Positions 7,778 to 17,841 of a stretch of DNA of 64,000 nt are shown in pieces. Both the position numbers and the translations under genes were made by a program. A model generated the notes under the pieces. It was not told the origin of the DNA, made no database searches, and saw only the letters and a program-made list of their open reading frames with translations. This stretch comes from Segatella copri (GTDB taxonomy: Bacteria > Bacteroidota > Bacteroidia > Bacteroidales > Bacteroidaceae): the NCBI RefSeq assembly GCF_002224675.1, contig NZ_NMPZ01000007.1, positions 62,001-126,000 on the forward strand, given 5' to 3'. Numbering within the stretch: the stretch's first letter is position 1; each line of letters begins with the position of its first letter.

Positions 7778-9028
7778 ATGGATATAAAAAAACAACCGAA
7801 ACCGTGGTATATCCGCTACCGATATCCTATCCTGTCGGGTGCAGCAGGCATTGCTATCCTGGTCTATGCCCTTTTCCTAATCGTTACTTCGGGCACCCGA
7901 AGGGTGGATATGGATAGCGTGGTGATAGCCGAAGTAAAGAAGGCTCCTTTCTGGGAGTATGTAGATGTAGAAGGACTGGTGTATCCCTTCAAGACCATCC
8001 AGGTGAATGCGATGGAGAACGGATTCGTGGAACGGGTGGTGGCAGAAGAAGGAGCCATGCTGCAGCAGGGCGATACCATCCTGGTGCTTCAGAATTCGGA
8101 ACTCTATCATTCTATTGATGATGAGCAGGATGCATGGAGCAGCAAGCTTCGCAACTGTCAGGAACAGGAGATAGAGATGACGCAGAAGACCATCAACCTT
8201 CGCCAGCAAGCCTTGGATGCCCAGCATCAGATGGCGAGCTTGAAGAAATCGCTCAAGCAGAGCCGAGAGGAATATCGTATGGGCATTAAGAGTAAGGCGG
8301 AACTGGAAGTGGCTGAGGAAGATTACGAATATCAGCGGCAGAAGGTGCTCTTGCAGATGCAAAACCTGAAGCATGATTCCGTATCTACCCGATTGAAGCG
8401 CGAGATGATTGCTGCCAACCGGATGGAAGCCAACAAGAAATTATCGAGAATGAAGGGTCGCACCCAGCAGTTGGTGGTTCGGGCTCCCGTAAGCGGACAA
8501 CTGAGTTATTTGGGGGTAACCCAAGGTCAGCAGGTTTCGTCCGGGGCGAGCATCGGACAGATCAAGGTGATGAGCCAGTTTAAACTGCAGGTTTCGCTGG
8601 CTGAGTATTACATCGACCGCGTTATCGCCGGACTTCCTGCCCATATCGAGTACGATGGTCATCAGTTCCCGCTTCGTGTATCACGGGTGATTCCTGAAGT
8701 GAAAGACCATCAGTTTGTCTGCGAATTAACTTTCACTGGCAAGACTCCCGCCAATATCCGTTTGGGCAAGAGTTATCGGGTGCTGTTGGAATTGGGCAAG
8801 CCGGAACAAGCCTTGGTGATTCCGAATGGTGATTTCTTCCAAACGACCAACGGATATTGGATATTCCGGGTATCTGACGATGGCAAGAAGGCGCAGCGGG
8901 TGAATATCAATGTTGGCAGACAGAATCCGCAGCAATTCGAAATTACTTCCGGCTTGAAGCCGGGCGACAAGGTTATCGTAAGCGGATATACCCAAATCGC
9001 CAGCGAAAAAGAAATAGATTTGAGATAG
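7778..9028 (+). CDS. Periplasmic adaptor (HlyD/MacA-type membrane fusion protein)
   Basis: The 416-residue protein has one N-terminal membrane anchor (about 13-37) and then a split lipoyl-type domain: GLVYPFKTIQVNAMENGFVE before, and VRAPVSGQLSYLGVTQGQQV after, a helical hairpin of about 110-225. Beta-barrel and membrane-proximal domains follow (LGKSYRVLLELGKPEQALVI). Such adaptors join an inner-membrane pump to TolC. The neighbours supply both partners, with the TolC gene before it and an FtsX-like permease and ATPase after it. Confidence 0.92.
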   Translation: MDIKKQPKPWYIRYRYPILSGAAGIAILVYALFLIVTSGTRRVDMDSVVIAEVKKAPFWEYVDVEGLVYPFKTIQVNAMENGFVERVVAEEGAMLQQGDTILVLQNSELYHSIDDEQDAWSSKLRNCQEQEIEMTQKTINLRQQALDAQHQMASLKKSLKQSREEYRMGIKSKAELEVAEEDYEYQRQKVLLQMQNLKHDSVSTRLKREMIAANRMEANKKLSRMKGRTQQLVVRAPVSGQLSYLGVTQGQQVSSGASIGQIKVMSQFKLQVSLAEYYIDRVIAGLPAHIEYDGHQFPLRVSRVIPEVKDHQFVCELTFTGKTPANIRLGKSYRVLLELGKPEQALVIPNGDFFQTTNGYWIFRVSDDGKKAQRVNINVGRQNPQQFEITSGLKPGDKVIVSGYTQIASEKEIDLR

Positions 9029-9116
9029 ATTTTTATCTGAGATAATAAAAAACAAAATCTCTCATAGATAATAAAATTCAATATTTCACGTAAATAAATT
9101 ATAAAGACTAAAAAAT

Positions 9117-11522
9117 ATGAACATGTTATTACACAACCTGAAGGTTGCCCTGCGCAACATTCTCAAGTACAAGGTGCAGACGCTGGGCAGCATCCTGTCG
9201 CTTGCCATCGGTATGGTGACGCTTGCCACGGTGCATTCGTTTCTGCAGAATTTCCGCATGGCTTCCATAAATCATGAACCTTATTATGACAGGGTTTATA
9301 ACCTCCGGTTCGATTCCATCCAAAAACGTCAATCGGATAATTCAATTCGTATCAATGGTGATATCGTAAGGGCGGTGAAGGCGAATGGAGGACCTCGTTG
9401 CATAGAGCAGGGACCCTATGCTCCTAATGGTATGCTAACAGGCGGCTGGGCTGAGTTTACCCTAAGCGGCAAGACAAGACGCAAGATGCAGTTGGATGCA
9501 GTTCCCCTTGACCGAAATTACCCCAACTTTGTAGGTATCCGTTCTGCCATTACGGGAGAAAAGATAAAGGTGCTGGGTCCTCATGATGCCATTATCAACG
9601 AAAAGCAGGCAAAGCTAATCTTTGGTGACAAGAATCCTGTGGGTGCAAGCATTCGTTTGACTAAGAACTATGGGAATTATCAGAATTATCAGTTGAGATT
9701 GGTTGATGTCTATCAAGACTTATCATTGACTGAGCCAGACATATACATTTCCGCTCTCTTTTACTCACCATGTGAGTTGGAAGATATGGATTCTGATCAA
9801 TTTAATGCTGGGAATTTGTATGTGGTGTTGAAAGAGGGATGCACGCCACAGCAGTTGAAAGCAGAGGTGAACGGCAGGTTGAAACCATTGGGGTTGAAGG
9901 TAAAAACAGAAAAGCTGAAAGATCGGTTGAGCGAAGAGTATTCAAGCGTTGCTATTGCTCGTTCCATCACTTATCTGATAGGTTCGTTGATTCTGCTGGC
10001 TGCCATCATTGGTTTTCTGAGAATGCAGACGCAGCTGTTCTGGATGCGCAGACGTGAAATCTCGCTTCGAATTACCAATGGTGCCACACGCCTCCAACTC
10101 TTCTCTATGTTTGCTACCGAGGTGGTGATGATCGTGCTGGCGGCTTATTGGGTGGCAGTATTGATGGGATCCTGGATTTGTGATTATCTGGCAAGGCCTC
10201 AGTTTGCAGAAATCACCTCCGAGTTAGGAACCATCAGTCATCTGTATCTCTATAGTCTGGTGATTGGGCTGGTGGTTATGATGTTGTGTCTCGCCATCAT
10301 CTGGGTTGTGCTGAGTCGCATTTGCAAGTGTACGCAAGCACTCGAATCAGGAATGAGAAGAAGCCATAACCATTGGTTCCGCAATACGATGCTGGGTGTG
10401 CAGGTGATGATCAGTATGTTCTTCCTGGGTGTTACTTTCTGCCTCCTGTGCTGGGTGGGCAAGATGGCTGATTTCAATCATATTCCTGATGACGAGCGTG
10501 CATACAAGCAAAGTCTGTATCTGCAGACAAATGCGGCAGAAAATGGTCAGCGCCTTAGAGACAAGCTCATCCATTTGCCGCAGGTGGAACGATGGATTCC
10601 TTATAGCTGGGGAGTTTTGCAAGTTAACGAGCTGGCAGAGAACGAGGAGTTCAGCAAGGCGGCTTGGCAAGGCGATCCTTATGCTAGCTATAATAATGTG
10701 ACGAGTTATAAAATTCGGATTACATCAGATACCTCCTATCTCGATTTCTTCAAGATCAAGGTGAATTGGAAGCCGAAGGCAAACCGGAAGAAGTGTATCC
10801 TGGTAAATGAGGAGTTGTATAAGCAGATGCGCCAGCATCATGTTGCTCCTAATGATATATTGACCGTAGATGAGATGGATTCGTATCAGATAGCCGGAAC
10901 GTTCCAGTCGATACCTTATCAGGGGAGTTTTAAAATTGATATATACTCATTCATAGTCATAGACCCCAAAGAGGCTTATGGTGCCACACATTATATTCTT
11001 GTGGCAAAGCCGGGTGAATATAAGGAGATGCAGATCGCTGTAGATAGAATGATACAGAAATTGGAGCCTGCTGTGGTAAAACCGATGTCATCCAATCTGC
11101 GTGACTATATGGCAAGGAGTATGTTTGCGTTGGAAATACTGCAAAATATTGCGTGGATCCTGGCTATCGTGAGTCTGGCTATCTGCCTGATAAGCATCTT
11201 CAGTACGGTGATGCTGGATACGCAGACCCGCAAGAAGGAAGTAGCTATCCGCAAGGTGAATGGTGCCCTGACAAAGGATATTACCAAACTCTTCGGAAGA
11301 ACCTATCTGGTGATTACGCTCATCGCCATGGTATTTGCGGTGGTAGCCGTGTTGCTGTTCCATATCGTTCTGAGTCAGACTTTCGATATGGTAGAAATCA
11401 ATCCTGCCTTTCCTATTAGTTTGAGTGTCGTGATAGTCATTGGCTTCATTGCAGCTATCATCGCCTGTCAGGTACGTAAAATCATGAAGGTGGATCCTTC
11501 GGAGATTCTGGTTAAGGAATAA
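9117..11522 (+). CDS. ABC transporter permease, two FtsX/MacB-type domains
   Basis: The 801-residue protein is a duplicated MacB/FtsX permease. It starts NLKVALRNILKYKVQTLGS, the typical amphipathic lead-in, then a membrane helix, a large extracytoplasmic domain (about 45-275) and three helices (about 280-400). A second copy follows: a helix at about 430, a second periplasmic domain, and three C-terminal helices from about 675 containing RKKEVAIRKVNGALTKDI, a characteristic FtsX coupling sequence. Length and layout match the Bacteroidota YknZ/MacB-like permeases encoded with TolC and an adaptor. It probably works by mechanotransmission with the downstream ATPase; the cargo is unknown. Confidence 0.92.
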   Translation: MNMLLHNLKVALRNILKYKVQTLGSILSLAIGMVTLATVHSFLQNFRMASINHEPYYDRVYNLRFDSIQKRQSDNSIRINGDIVRAVKANGGPRCIEQGPYAPNGMLTGGWAEFTLSGKTRRKMQLDAVPLDRNYPNFVGIRSAITGEKIKVLGPHDAIINEKQAKLIFGDKNPVGASIRLTKNYGNYQNYQLRLVDVYQDLSLTEPDIYISALFYSPCELEDMDSDQFNAGNLYVVLKEGCTPQQLKAEVNGRLKPLGLKVKTEKLKDRLSEEYSSVAIARSITYLIGSLILLAAIIGFLRMQTQLFWMRRREISLRITNGATRLQLFSMFATEVVMIVLAAYWVAVLMGSWICDYLARPQFAEITSELGTISHLYLYSLVIGLVVMMLCLAIIWVVLSRICKCTQALESGMRRSHNHWFRNTMLGVQVMISMFFLGVTFCLLCWVGKMADFNHIPDDERAYKQSLYLQTNAAENGQRLRDKLIHLPQVERWIPYSWGVLQVNELAENEEFSKAAWQGDPYASYNNVTSYKIRITSDTSYLDFFKIKVNWKPKANRKKCILVNEELYKQMRQHHVAPNDILTVDEMDSYQIAGTFQSIPYQGSFKIDIYSFIVIDPKEAYGATHYILVAKPGEYKEMQIAVDRMIQKLEPAVVKPMSSNLRDYMARSMFALEILQNIAWILAIVSLAICLISIFSTVMLDTQTRKKEVAIRKVNGALTKDITKLFGRTYLVITLIAMVFAVVAVLLFHIVLSQTFDMVEINPAFPISLSVVIVIGFIAAIIACQVRKIMKVDPSEILVKE

Positions 11523-11579
11523 AATGTGTAATTTGAAAGTATAAAAGTATAATACGAATTTAAAGAAACGATAAAGATT

Positions 11580-12254
11580 ATGATTCAATTAAATAATATC
11601 AAGAAAGTATTTCAGACAGAGGAAGTGGAGACCTGGGCTTTGCGTAATATCAGTCTGGAGGTGAAGGAAGGTGAATTTGTTGCCATCATGGGACCTTCGG
11701 GATGTGGCAAATCCACATTACTTAATATAATAGGTTTGCTGAATAATCCTACAAGCGGCAGCTATCTGCTCGACGGCAAGGATGTAAGCATGCTGAAGGA
11801 GAGCGAGCGTACCCTGATAAGAAGGGGAATGATAGGTTTTGTGTTCCAGAGTTTCAACCTGATTGATGAGTTGAATGTGGTGGAGAATATCGAGTTGCCA
11901 CTTCTGTATATGGGAGTTTCGGGCAAGGAGCGCCGCAAGCGTGCAGAGGATGTGATGGAGCGAGTGGCGATATCCCATCGTGCCAAGCATTTCCCATCGC
12001 AGCTTTCGGGCGGTCAGCAGCAGCGCACCGCTATCGCCCGTGCCATCCTGCCGCATCCTAAGCTGATTCTTGCCGACGAGCCTACGGGAAACCTGGATTC
12101 CAAGAATGGCAAGGAGGTGATGGAACTGCTTTCTGAGTTGCACAAGGAGGGCACCACCATCGTAATGGTAACCCACTCGCTGCATGATGCCAATTATGCC
12201 GATAGAATCATCAATATGTTTGATGGTGAGATTGTGAATCAGGTTGAGATGTAG
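11580..12254 (+). CDS. ABC transporter ATP-binding protein (MacB/LolD type)
   Basis: The 224-residue nucleotide-binding domain is complete: Walker A GPSGCGKST, Q-loop VFQSFNLI, signature LSGGQQQR, Walker B LILADEPTGNLDS and H-switch VTHS. The length and the ADEPTGNLDS sequence are typical of the MacB/LolD/FtsE group that pairs with FtsX-like permeases. It closes the efflux operon 57 bp after the permease and should energise it. A hairpin at 12271-12310 follows. Confidence 0.95.
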   Translation: MIQLNNIKKVFQTEEVETWALRNISLEVKEGEFVAIMGPSGCGKSTLLNIIGLLNNPTSGSYLLDGKDVSMLKESERTLIRRGMIGFVFQSFNLIDELNVVENIELPLLYMGVSGKERRKRAEDVMERVAISHRAKHFPSQLSGGQQQRTAIARAILPHPKLILADEPTGNLDSKNGKEVMELLSELHKEGTTIVMVTHSLHDANYADRIINMFDGEIVNQVEM

Positions 12255-12270
12255 GATTTTATGATATGAA

Positions 12271-12310
12271 AATCGCCCGATAGCATATTCTTTGATGCTA
12301 TTGGGCGATT
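12271..12310. terminator. Hairpin between converging genes
   Basis: A 16-bp stem with one wobble position (12271-12286 with 12295-12310) lies between the ends of the efflux operon and miaA. The flanking T tracts are weak on both strands, so its use as a terminator is likely but not certain. Confidence 0.65.
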
Positions 12311-12314
12311 ATGT

Positions 12315-13214
12315 CTATATCTCTTCATCGATAAATCGGATGATTTCATCCTGCTGGTCGGGATGATACCAGTGGATTTCGGTATCTCGCTTAAACCAGG
12401 TGAGCTGCTTGCGCATGTATTCACGGCTATGCGACTGTATCTGGCGGATGGCTTCATCCTTATCTATCTCGCCATCGAAATAGGCAAACATTTCCTTGTA
12501 GCCCACGGTTCTCAAGGCAGTGAGACCCTTGTGTGGATATACGCTGCGGGCTTCTGCCTCCAGGCCTTCCTTCATCATCATCAGCACACGCTGATTGATG
12601 CGATCGTACAGTTCGGCACGGTCGCGGTTCAGGCCTATCTTGATGATGCGGAAAGGACGCTGCTTCTTCTCGGCTACACGGAAAGAAGTGTAGGTCTTGC
12701 CAGTCTGGTGACAGATTTCCAGAGCATGCACCACGCGGCGGGGATTCTTCTTATCTACTATCGCCCAATGCTCCGGGTCCATCTTGTGGAGTTCTTCTAC
12801 CAGTGTCTCCAAACCTTCCTCTTCCAGGCGCTGTTTCATCCAGGTACGGATGTCGTCACGCACGGTAGGAATATCGTCGATACCCTTGCATACGGCATCG
12901 ATATACATCATACTGCCGCCTGTAAGCAGCGCCACATCGTGATTCTTGAAAATTTCTTCTTCCAGGAGATTCATCACATCGGCCTCGTATTGGGCTGCGC
13001 TGTAATAATCTTCGATGTGGTGGTTTCCTACGAAATAATGCTTCACCCGCTGCTGCTGTTCGGCAGTAGGGGCAGCGGTTCCGATAGGGAGTTCTGCGAA
13101 GATCTGGCGGGAGTCGGCATTGATAATAGGTATAGAGAGATGCTCTGCCAGAGAAAGACAGAGCTCGGTCTTACCTACACCGGTAGGACCGAGCACTACA
13201 ATTAAAGTTTTCAT
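12315..13214 (-). CDS. miaA: tRNA dimethylallyltransferase
   Basis: MiaA adds a dimethylallyl group to A37 of tRNAs that read UNN codons. The 299-residue protein has the P-loop GPTGVGKT at 9-16, the NADSRQIF segment that follows it in Mia[17 protein letters not shown], and RRVVHALEI. The length is normal. The start overlaps the lpxA stop by one base (TAATG), so the two are translationally coupled in this minus-strand operon. Confidence 0.96.
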   Translation of the reverse strand: MKTLIVVLGPTGVGKTELCLSLAEHLSIPIINADSRQIFAELPIGTAAPTAEQQQRVKHYFVGNHHIEDYYSAAQYEADVMNLLEEEIFKNHDVALLTGGSMMYIDAVCKGIDDIPTVRDDIRTWMKQRLEEEGLETLVEELHKMDPEHWAIVDKKNPRRVVHALEICHQTGKTYTSFRVAEKKQRPFRIIKIGLNRDRAELYDRINQRVLMMMKEGLEAEARSVYPHKGLTALRTVGYKEMFAYFDGEIDKDEAIRQIQSHSREYMRKQLTWFKRDTEIHWYHPDQQDEIIRFIDEEI

Positions 13215-13984
13215 TATCGGATGATGCCTCGCTGAGAACTCTCTACGAAGTCGATGATGTACTGGATTTCCTTGGTCACCTCAAGATTCTTCTTGATTTC
13301 CTCGATACCTTCCTTCAGGATACCCTTGCTGTAGAGCAGGCGATAAGCCTCGTGGATGTTCTGGATGGTCTCGTTGCTGAAACCACGGCGACGCAAACCG
13401 ATGAGGTTGATGCTGCAATAGCGGGTTGGCTCCTTGCCGGCAATGATATAAGGAGGAATGTCCTGAGAGAAACGGCAACCGCCCTGGATCATCACGTAGC
13501 CTGCGATGTGGCAGAACTGATGAACGAGAACGTTGGCGCTGACGATGGCGTTGTCATCTACAACCACCTCGCCGGCAAACTTGGTAGAGTTACCGATAAT
13601 CAAGCCGCTGCCCAGCTCGCAGTCGTGAGCCACGTGAACAGTCTCCATCAGGAGGTTGTTGCTGCCTACCACGGTCTTGCCCTTAGAGGCTGTACCACGA
13701 GAGATAGTAACGTTCTCACGGATGCTGTTGTTATCGCCCACCTCGCAGGTTGTCACCTCGCCCTTGAACTTCAAGTCCTGAGGCTTTGTAGAGATGCTGG
13801 CACCTGGGAAGAATTCATTATTGTTGCCGATACGAGCGCCCACGTGGATGGTAACGCTGTTCTGCAATACGTTGTTATCGCCCAAAACGGTGTCCTTGTC
13901 GATATAGCAGAAAGGACCGATAATGTTGTTGTCACCGAGTTTTGCCTCTGGATGAACAAACGCTAATGGACTAATCTGATTCAT
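13214..13984 (-). CDS. lpxA: Acyl-ACP--UDP-N-acetylglucosamine O-acyltransferase
   Basis: LpxA carries out the first step of lipid A synthesis, the 3-O-acylation of UDP-GlcNAc. The 256-residue protein shows the left-handed beta-helix of hexapeptide repeats ([20 protein letters not shown] and following), the catalytic His in [12 protein letters not shown], and the helical C-terminal domain ([20 protein letters not shown]). The length matches the family. It lies 15 bp after lpxC-fabZ and overlaps miaA by one base. Confidence 0.97.
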   Translation of the reverse strand: MNQISPLAFVHPEAKLGDNNIIGPFCYIDKDTVLGDNNVLQNSVTIHVGARIGNNNEFFPGASISTKPQDLKFKGEVTTCEVGDNNSIRENVTISRGTASKGKTVVGSNNLLMETVHVAHDCELGSGLIIGNSTKFAGEVVVDDNAIVSANVLVHQFCHIAGYVMIQGGCRFSQDIPPYIIAGKEPTRYCSINLIGLRRRGFSNETIQNIHEAYRLLYSKGILKEGIEEIKKNLEVTKEIQYIIDFVESSQRGIIR

Positions 13985-13999
13985 ATTTCTATCTTATTA

Positions 14000-15382
14000 T
14001 TACTTGTTCTTAACAATCTGTGCAGTGAAAGTTGCCTCTGCCACCACCTGGTCGCCTACGAACATATAGCCCTTCATTGAGCTGATGCCATGGCGTACGG
14101 GTGCAAGCAACTCCACACGGAAGAGGAGGGTATCACCTGGAACCACCTTCTTGCGGAACTTCACGTCGTCGAGCTTCATGAAGTAAGTGCTCCAGCGCTC
14201 AGGCTCTTCCAGCTGGTTCAATACGAGCAGACCGCCACACTGTGCCATCGCCTCTACCTGGAGAACGCCAGGCATTACTGGCTCCTCAGGGAAGTGACCG
14301 GTGAAGAATGGCTCGTTGCTGGTTACGTTCTTAACGCCCACGATGCTGGTAGGACCCATAGCGATGACCTTATCAACCAACTGCATTGGGTAGCGATGAG
14401 GCAGGAGCTGGCGGATGCGGATGTTATCCATGATTGGCTCCTCGTTTGGATCGTAGATAGGAGCCTGGATTTCGTGCTTGCGGATCTCCTTGCGCATGAG
14501 ACGGGCGAACTTGTTGTTCACGGTGTGGCCCGGACGGGTAGCGATGATGCGACCCTTGATAGGCTTACCGATGAGCGCCATATCGCCGATGATGTCGAGC
14601 AGCTTATGGCGTGTACACTCGTTCTCCCACTGCAAAGGGCGGTGCTGGATGTAACCCAACTTGCTGGCATCCATGTGAGGCACCTTGAGATGGTCGGCGA
14701 GCTGATCGAGCTGAGCCTGCTCTACCTGACGCTCGTAGATAACGATGGCATTGTCCAAGTCGCCACCCTTGATGAGGTTAGCCTGGAGCAATGGCATGAT
14801 ATCGCGAACGAATACGAAGGTACGTGCAGAAGCAATCTCGTCAACATAGGTCTCCATCTTGTCGAGGGTGGCAAACTGGCTGTTGATGAACTTGCTCTCG
14901 AAGGAACACATCGCCGTGATGCTGAACTCCTCGTCTGGAAGGATGGTGATGACAGAACCGTTGTCGTCCTTCACCTCAATCTTATGACGGATGATATAAT
15001 AGTCCTTCTCTGCATTCTGCTCCTGGATGCCAACGCTCTGAATCTTCTCTACATACATGGATGCAGAGCCGTCGAGGATAGGGAACTCAGGACCGTTTAC
15101 CTGGATGAAACAGTTGTCGATGCCGAGGGCATAGAGTGCTGACATACCGTGCTCGATGGTAGAGATGCGGATATCGCCCTTACCGAGTACGGTGCCACGC
15201 TGGGTTTCAACGACGTTCTCAGCTACAGCCTGGATGATAGGCTCGCCTTCGAGGTCGATGCGCTGTATCTTATAACCGGTGTTCTCTGGTGCAGGATTGA
15301 AAGTCACGGTGAGGCTCAAGCCTGTGTGCAATCCCTTGCCGCAAAGAGAGAAGCTACCTTTCAGTGTCTTCTGTTTTGACAT
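14000..15382 (-). CDS. lpxC/fabZ: Bifunctional UDP-3-O-acyl-GlcNAc deacetylase / 3-hydroxyacyl-ACP dehydratase
   Basis: The 460-residue protein is a fusion. Residues 1 to about 300 are LpxC, the zinc deacetylase committing lipid A synthesis, with TIEHGMSALYALGIDNC and RHKLLDIIGDMALIG. Residues from about 315 are FabZ, a hot-dog fold dehydratase of fatty acid elongation, with LLPHRYPMQLVDKVI, the catalytic His in FFTGHFPEEPVMPG, and VEAMAQCGG. The fusion is well known in Bacteroidota and links lipid A commitment to hydroxyacyl-chain supply. It lies between lpxD and lpxA with 14-15 bp gaps. Confidence 0.97.
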   Translation of the reverse strand: MSKQKTLKGSFSLCGKGLHTGLSLTVTFNPAPENTGYKIQRIDLEGEPIIQAVAENVVETQRGTVLGKGDIRISTIEHGMSALYALGIDNCFIQVNGPEFPILDGSASMYVEKIQSVGIQEQNAEKDYYIIRHKIEVKDDNGSVITILPDEEFSITAMCSFESKFINSQFATLDKMETYVDEIASARTFVFVRDIMPLLQANLIKGGDLDNAIVIYERQVEQAQLDQLADHLKVPHMDASKLGYIQHRPLQWENECTRHKLLDIIGDMALIGKPIKGRIIATRPGHTVNNKFARLMRKEIRKHEIQAPIYDPNEEPIMDNIRIRQLLPHRYPMQLVDKVIAMGPTSIVGVKNVTSNEPFFTGHFPEEPVMPGVLQVEAMAQCGGLLVLNQLEEPERWSTYFMKLDDVKFRKKVVPGDTLLFRVELLAPVRHGISSMKGYMFVGDQVVAEATFTAQIVKNK

Positions 15383-15396
15383 AATTATATATAGTT

Positions 15397-16431
15397 TTAT
15401 TTATTTTTCTTTAATTCTTCAATCTGCTTCTTCAGGTCGTTGAGCTCCTTGTACATGTCAGGCAGGCGACGGAAGATGGCCTGTGACTTGAAGTAAGCAC
15501 GCTGCTCCATAGGAGGAGTACCGATGAGCTGCTGGCCGCTCTTGAGGCTGCCTGGCACACCGCTCTGTGCTCCGAGGAACACCTTGTCGCCGATGGTGAT
15601 GTGACCGGCGATACCTACCTGTCCGCCAAACATACACCATTCGCCTACCTTGGTACTGCCGGCTACACCCACCTGTGCAGACATCACGGTGTTGGCACCG
15701 ATGTCGGTATTATGGGCAATCTGAACCATGTTGTCGAGCTTCACGCCTTTGCGAACGTAGGTAGAGCCCATGGTAGAGCGGTCAATGCAAGTGTTGGCAC
15801 CAATTTCCACATCATCCTCGATGGTAACGATACCGATCTGAGGAATCTTGTCATATCCATCAGGTCCTGGAGCGAAGCCGAAGCCATCAGCACCAATGAC
15901 GCAACCTGCATGGAGAGTCACGTTATCGCCGAGCTTACAGCCGTGATAAATGGTTACGTGAGGGTAGATGAGGGCATTCTTGCCGATCTTCACACCCTCG
16001 CCGATGTAAGCGTGAGGATAAATCTGGCTACCTTCGCCCACCTCTGCGCCATCGCTGATATAGGCGAAAGCACCGATATAGACGTTCTCAGCCACCTTAG
16101 CCTTTGGAGAAACGAAAGCCAATGGGTCGATGCCCGTCTTCTTAGGTTTCATTGATTCATACATCTGGAGCAACTTTGCCACGCACTCGTATGCATTCTT
16201 CACACGAATGAGGGTGGTAGAAACAGGATGATCCAATTCCACGTTCTCGTCGATGAGTACGATGCTCGACTTTGTGTCGTACACGAAGTGAGTATATTTA
16301 GGGTTTGAAAGGAACGAGATAGCGCCTTCCTTGCCTTCTTCGATTTTAGCGAAGGTGTTGACTGTTGCGTTCTCATCACCTTCCACACGGCCCTGAACGA
16401 ACTGGGCTATTTGCGCTGCGGTAAATTCCAT
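15397..16431 (-). CDS. lpxD: UDP-3-O-(3-hydroxyacyl)glucosamine N-acyltransferase
   Basis: LpxD adds the N-linked acyl chain in lipid A synthesis. The 344-residue protein has an N-terminal uridine-binding domain ([19 protein letters not shown]), a long hexapeptide beta-helix, the catalytic His region [10 protein letters not shown] and the C-terminal [20 protein letters not shown] helix. The ATG at 16431 is chosen over an in-frame TTG at 16440. It heads the lpxD-lpxC/fabZ-lpxA-miaA run. Confidence 0.96.
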   Translation of the reverse strand: MEFTAAQIAQFVQGRVEGDENATVNTFAKIEEGKEGAISFLSNPKYTHFVYDTKSSIVLIDENVELDHPVSTTLIRVKNAYECVAKLLQMYESMKPKKTGIDPLAFVSPKAKVAENVYIGAFAYISDGAEVGEGSQIYPHAYIGEGVKIGKNALIYPHVTIYHGCKLGDNVTLHAGCVIGADGFGFAPGPDGYDKIPQIGIVTIEDDVEIGANTCIDRSTMGSTYVRKGVKLDNMVQIAHNTDIGANTVMSAQVGVAGSTKVGEWCMFGGQVGIAGHITIGDKVFLGAQSGVPGSLKSGQQLIGTPPMEQRAYFKSQAIFRRLPDMYKELNDLKKQIEELKKNK

Positions 16432-16581
16432 ATTTATCAATCTTCTAGTTTGTATTACTTAGGGTCTCCTTGCAAGATTCTCTTTTAGGAAACACATTTT
16501 GTTTGCAAAAATAACAAAATAAATTTAGATTCTCGTCATTCTTTCGTAATATTTTGCTTTTTTCGCCAACAAATGGGTATT

Positions 16582-16625
16582 TTTTAGGCGCAAAGCCTCT
16601 TTTTCAAGATACTTTGCGCCTAAAA
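16582..16625. repeat. 14-bp perfect inverted repeat
   Basis: The arm TTTTAGGCGCAAAG (16582-16595) is repeated in inverse at 16612-16625 around a 16-nt loop. It lies between lpxD and pyrF. No good T tract follows on the minus strand used by both genes, so it is not called a terminator. Confidence 0.6.
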
Positions 16626-16635
16626 TCTTATTTTT

Positions 16636-16769
16636 GGTGGGGGATTGCAAATCCCCCGGTTTAATAGGTCGAACCTTTTTTACGGCGGATTTCAAATCCG
16701 CCGGGACGCCTAGCAGAAGACTTTCTTGCTGGGACGCCTAGCGGAAGTCTTTCTTGCCGGGACGCCTAG
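16636..16769. repeat. Family B palindromic element with trailing tandem copies
   Basis: Two palindromes, GGGGGATTGCAAATCCCCC and GGCGGATTTCAAATCCGCC, are joined by about 28 nt that include TTTTTTACGGC. After them the segment GGGACGCCTAGC and its flank repeat at about 16702, 16731 and 16758, roughly every 28 bp. The first part matches 43223-43311 closely, and a half copy lies inside the VirE/DUF3987 gene. Confidence 0.75.
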
Positions 16770-16777
16770 CGGGAGGC

Positions 16778-17623
16778 TTAGCCCAGCTTGGCAAGCTCGG
16801 CTGCCATTTGCTCCTGCAGCTCCTTTGCCTTCTGGCCTGCTACCTCTGCGAAATCATCGCCATTGCTAGCGTAGATGATGCCGCGAGATGAATTGACGAG
16901 CAGACCGCAATCCTTGATGATGCCATACTTGCAAACCTCCTGGAGGCTGCCACCCTGGGCACCTACGCCTGGAACAAGGAGGAAGTGGTTAGGAGCCACC
17001 TTGCGGATGTCCTCGAACATCTGGCCCTGGGTAGCACCTACTACGTACATCATGTTCTCATCGTTGCCCCATTCCTGGCTCTTCTTCAGAACCTTCTCGA
17101 AGAGGCGCTCGCCTTCCTTATCCTCTGTGAGCTGGAAGTCGTGGCTACCCTTGTTGCTGGTCAAAGCCAGGAGGATGACCCACTTGCCCTCATACTCGAG
17201 GAATGGCTTTACAGAATCCTCACCCATGTAAGGAGCTACGGTTACTGAATCGAGATTGTATTCCTCGAAGAAAGTCTGGGCATACATTTTGGATGTGTTG
17301 CCGATATCGCCACGCTTGGCATCAGCGATGATGAAGTGGTTTGGATAGTGGCTCTTGAGATACTTGATGGTGTTCTCGAAGGCGATCATGCCGTCGATAC
17401 CACGGCTCTCGTAGAAAGCCAGGTTTGGCTTGTAAGCCACACAGTAAGGAGCGGTTGCGTCGATGATAGCCTGGTTGAACTTAAACATCATCTCGGCTTC
17501 TGCGCCTTGGATGTCTTCACTCTCAGTGATGCACTTAGGCAACTTATTGATATCTGTATCAAGACCTACGCACAAGAAACTCTTCTTGGCGAAAATCTGC
17601 TCTACAAGTTCTTTTCTGTTCAT
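16778..17623 (-). CDS. pyrF: Orotidine 5'-phosphate decarboxylase
   Basis: PyrF makes UMP from OMP, the last step of pyrimidine synthesis. The 281-residue protein belongs to the longer type-2 PyrF family: [18 protein letters not shown] at the N-terminus, the catalytic Asp-Lys-Arg cluster in [15 protein letters not shown], and [11 protein letters not shown] and SRGIIYAS at the phosphate site. The length fits. It is in line with prfA, 218 bp upstream, but a repeat element between them makes a continuous transcript uncertain. Confidence 0.96.
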   Translation of the reverse strand: MNRKELVEQIFAKKSFLCVGLDTDINKLPKCITESEDIQGAEAEMMFKFNQAIIDATAPYCVAYKPNLAFYESRGIDGMIAFENTIKYLKSHYPNHFIIADAKRGDIGNTSKMYAQTFFEEYNLDSVTVAPYMGEDSVKPFLEYEGKWVILLALTSNKGSHDFQLTEDKEGERLFEKVLKKSQEWGNDENMMYVVGATQGQMFEDIRKVAPNHFLLVPGVGAQGGSLQEVCKYGIIKDCGLLVNSSRGIIYASNGDDFAEVAGQKAKELQEQMAAELAKLG

Positions 17624-17640
17624 TTCTTTTTAAGTTATTT

Positions 17641-17716
17641 GAATTTCATATGTTTGCTCCACACTTGAATTTCATATGTTTGCTCCACACTTGAATTTCA
17701 GATGTTTGCTTCACAC
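17641..17716. repeat. 26-bp tandem repeat, three copies
   Basis: The unit beginning GAATTTCATATGTTTGCTCC starts at 17641, 17667 and 17693. The third copy is slightly diverged and runs straight into the family A element at 17712. It is non-coding, between prfA and pyrF. Confidence 0.85.
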
Positions 17717-17806
17717 GCCCTGAAAGGGCAGAAGCCCCTAGCCCAGGGCAACACCCTGGGTAGTCATGGCATCAAGCCTGTCGCCCTGTAAGGGCAAAAG
17801 CTTTAA
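17712..17806. repeat. Family A REP-like element, inverted orientation
   Basis: It contains GCCCTGAAAGGGC, CCCAGGGCAACACCCTGGG and GCCCTGTAAGGGC, the three-palindrome layout of family A. It follows the prfA stop on the minus strand. Confidence 0.85.
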
Positions 17807-17841
17807 AACTGCGGAGCCACATACGAAACCCTGGTAAGGTT

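Noticed and set aside
14090-15142. Long plus-strand open frame opposite lpxC/fabZ
   Set aside because: It is an antisense shadow of a well-supported fusion gene; similar shadows occur opposite purM, pepT, ugd and others.
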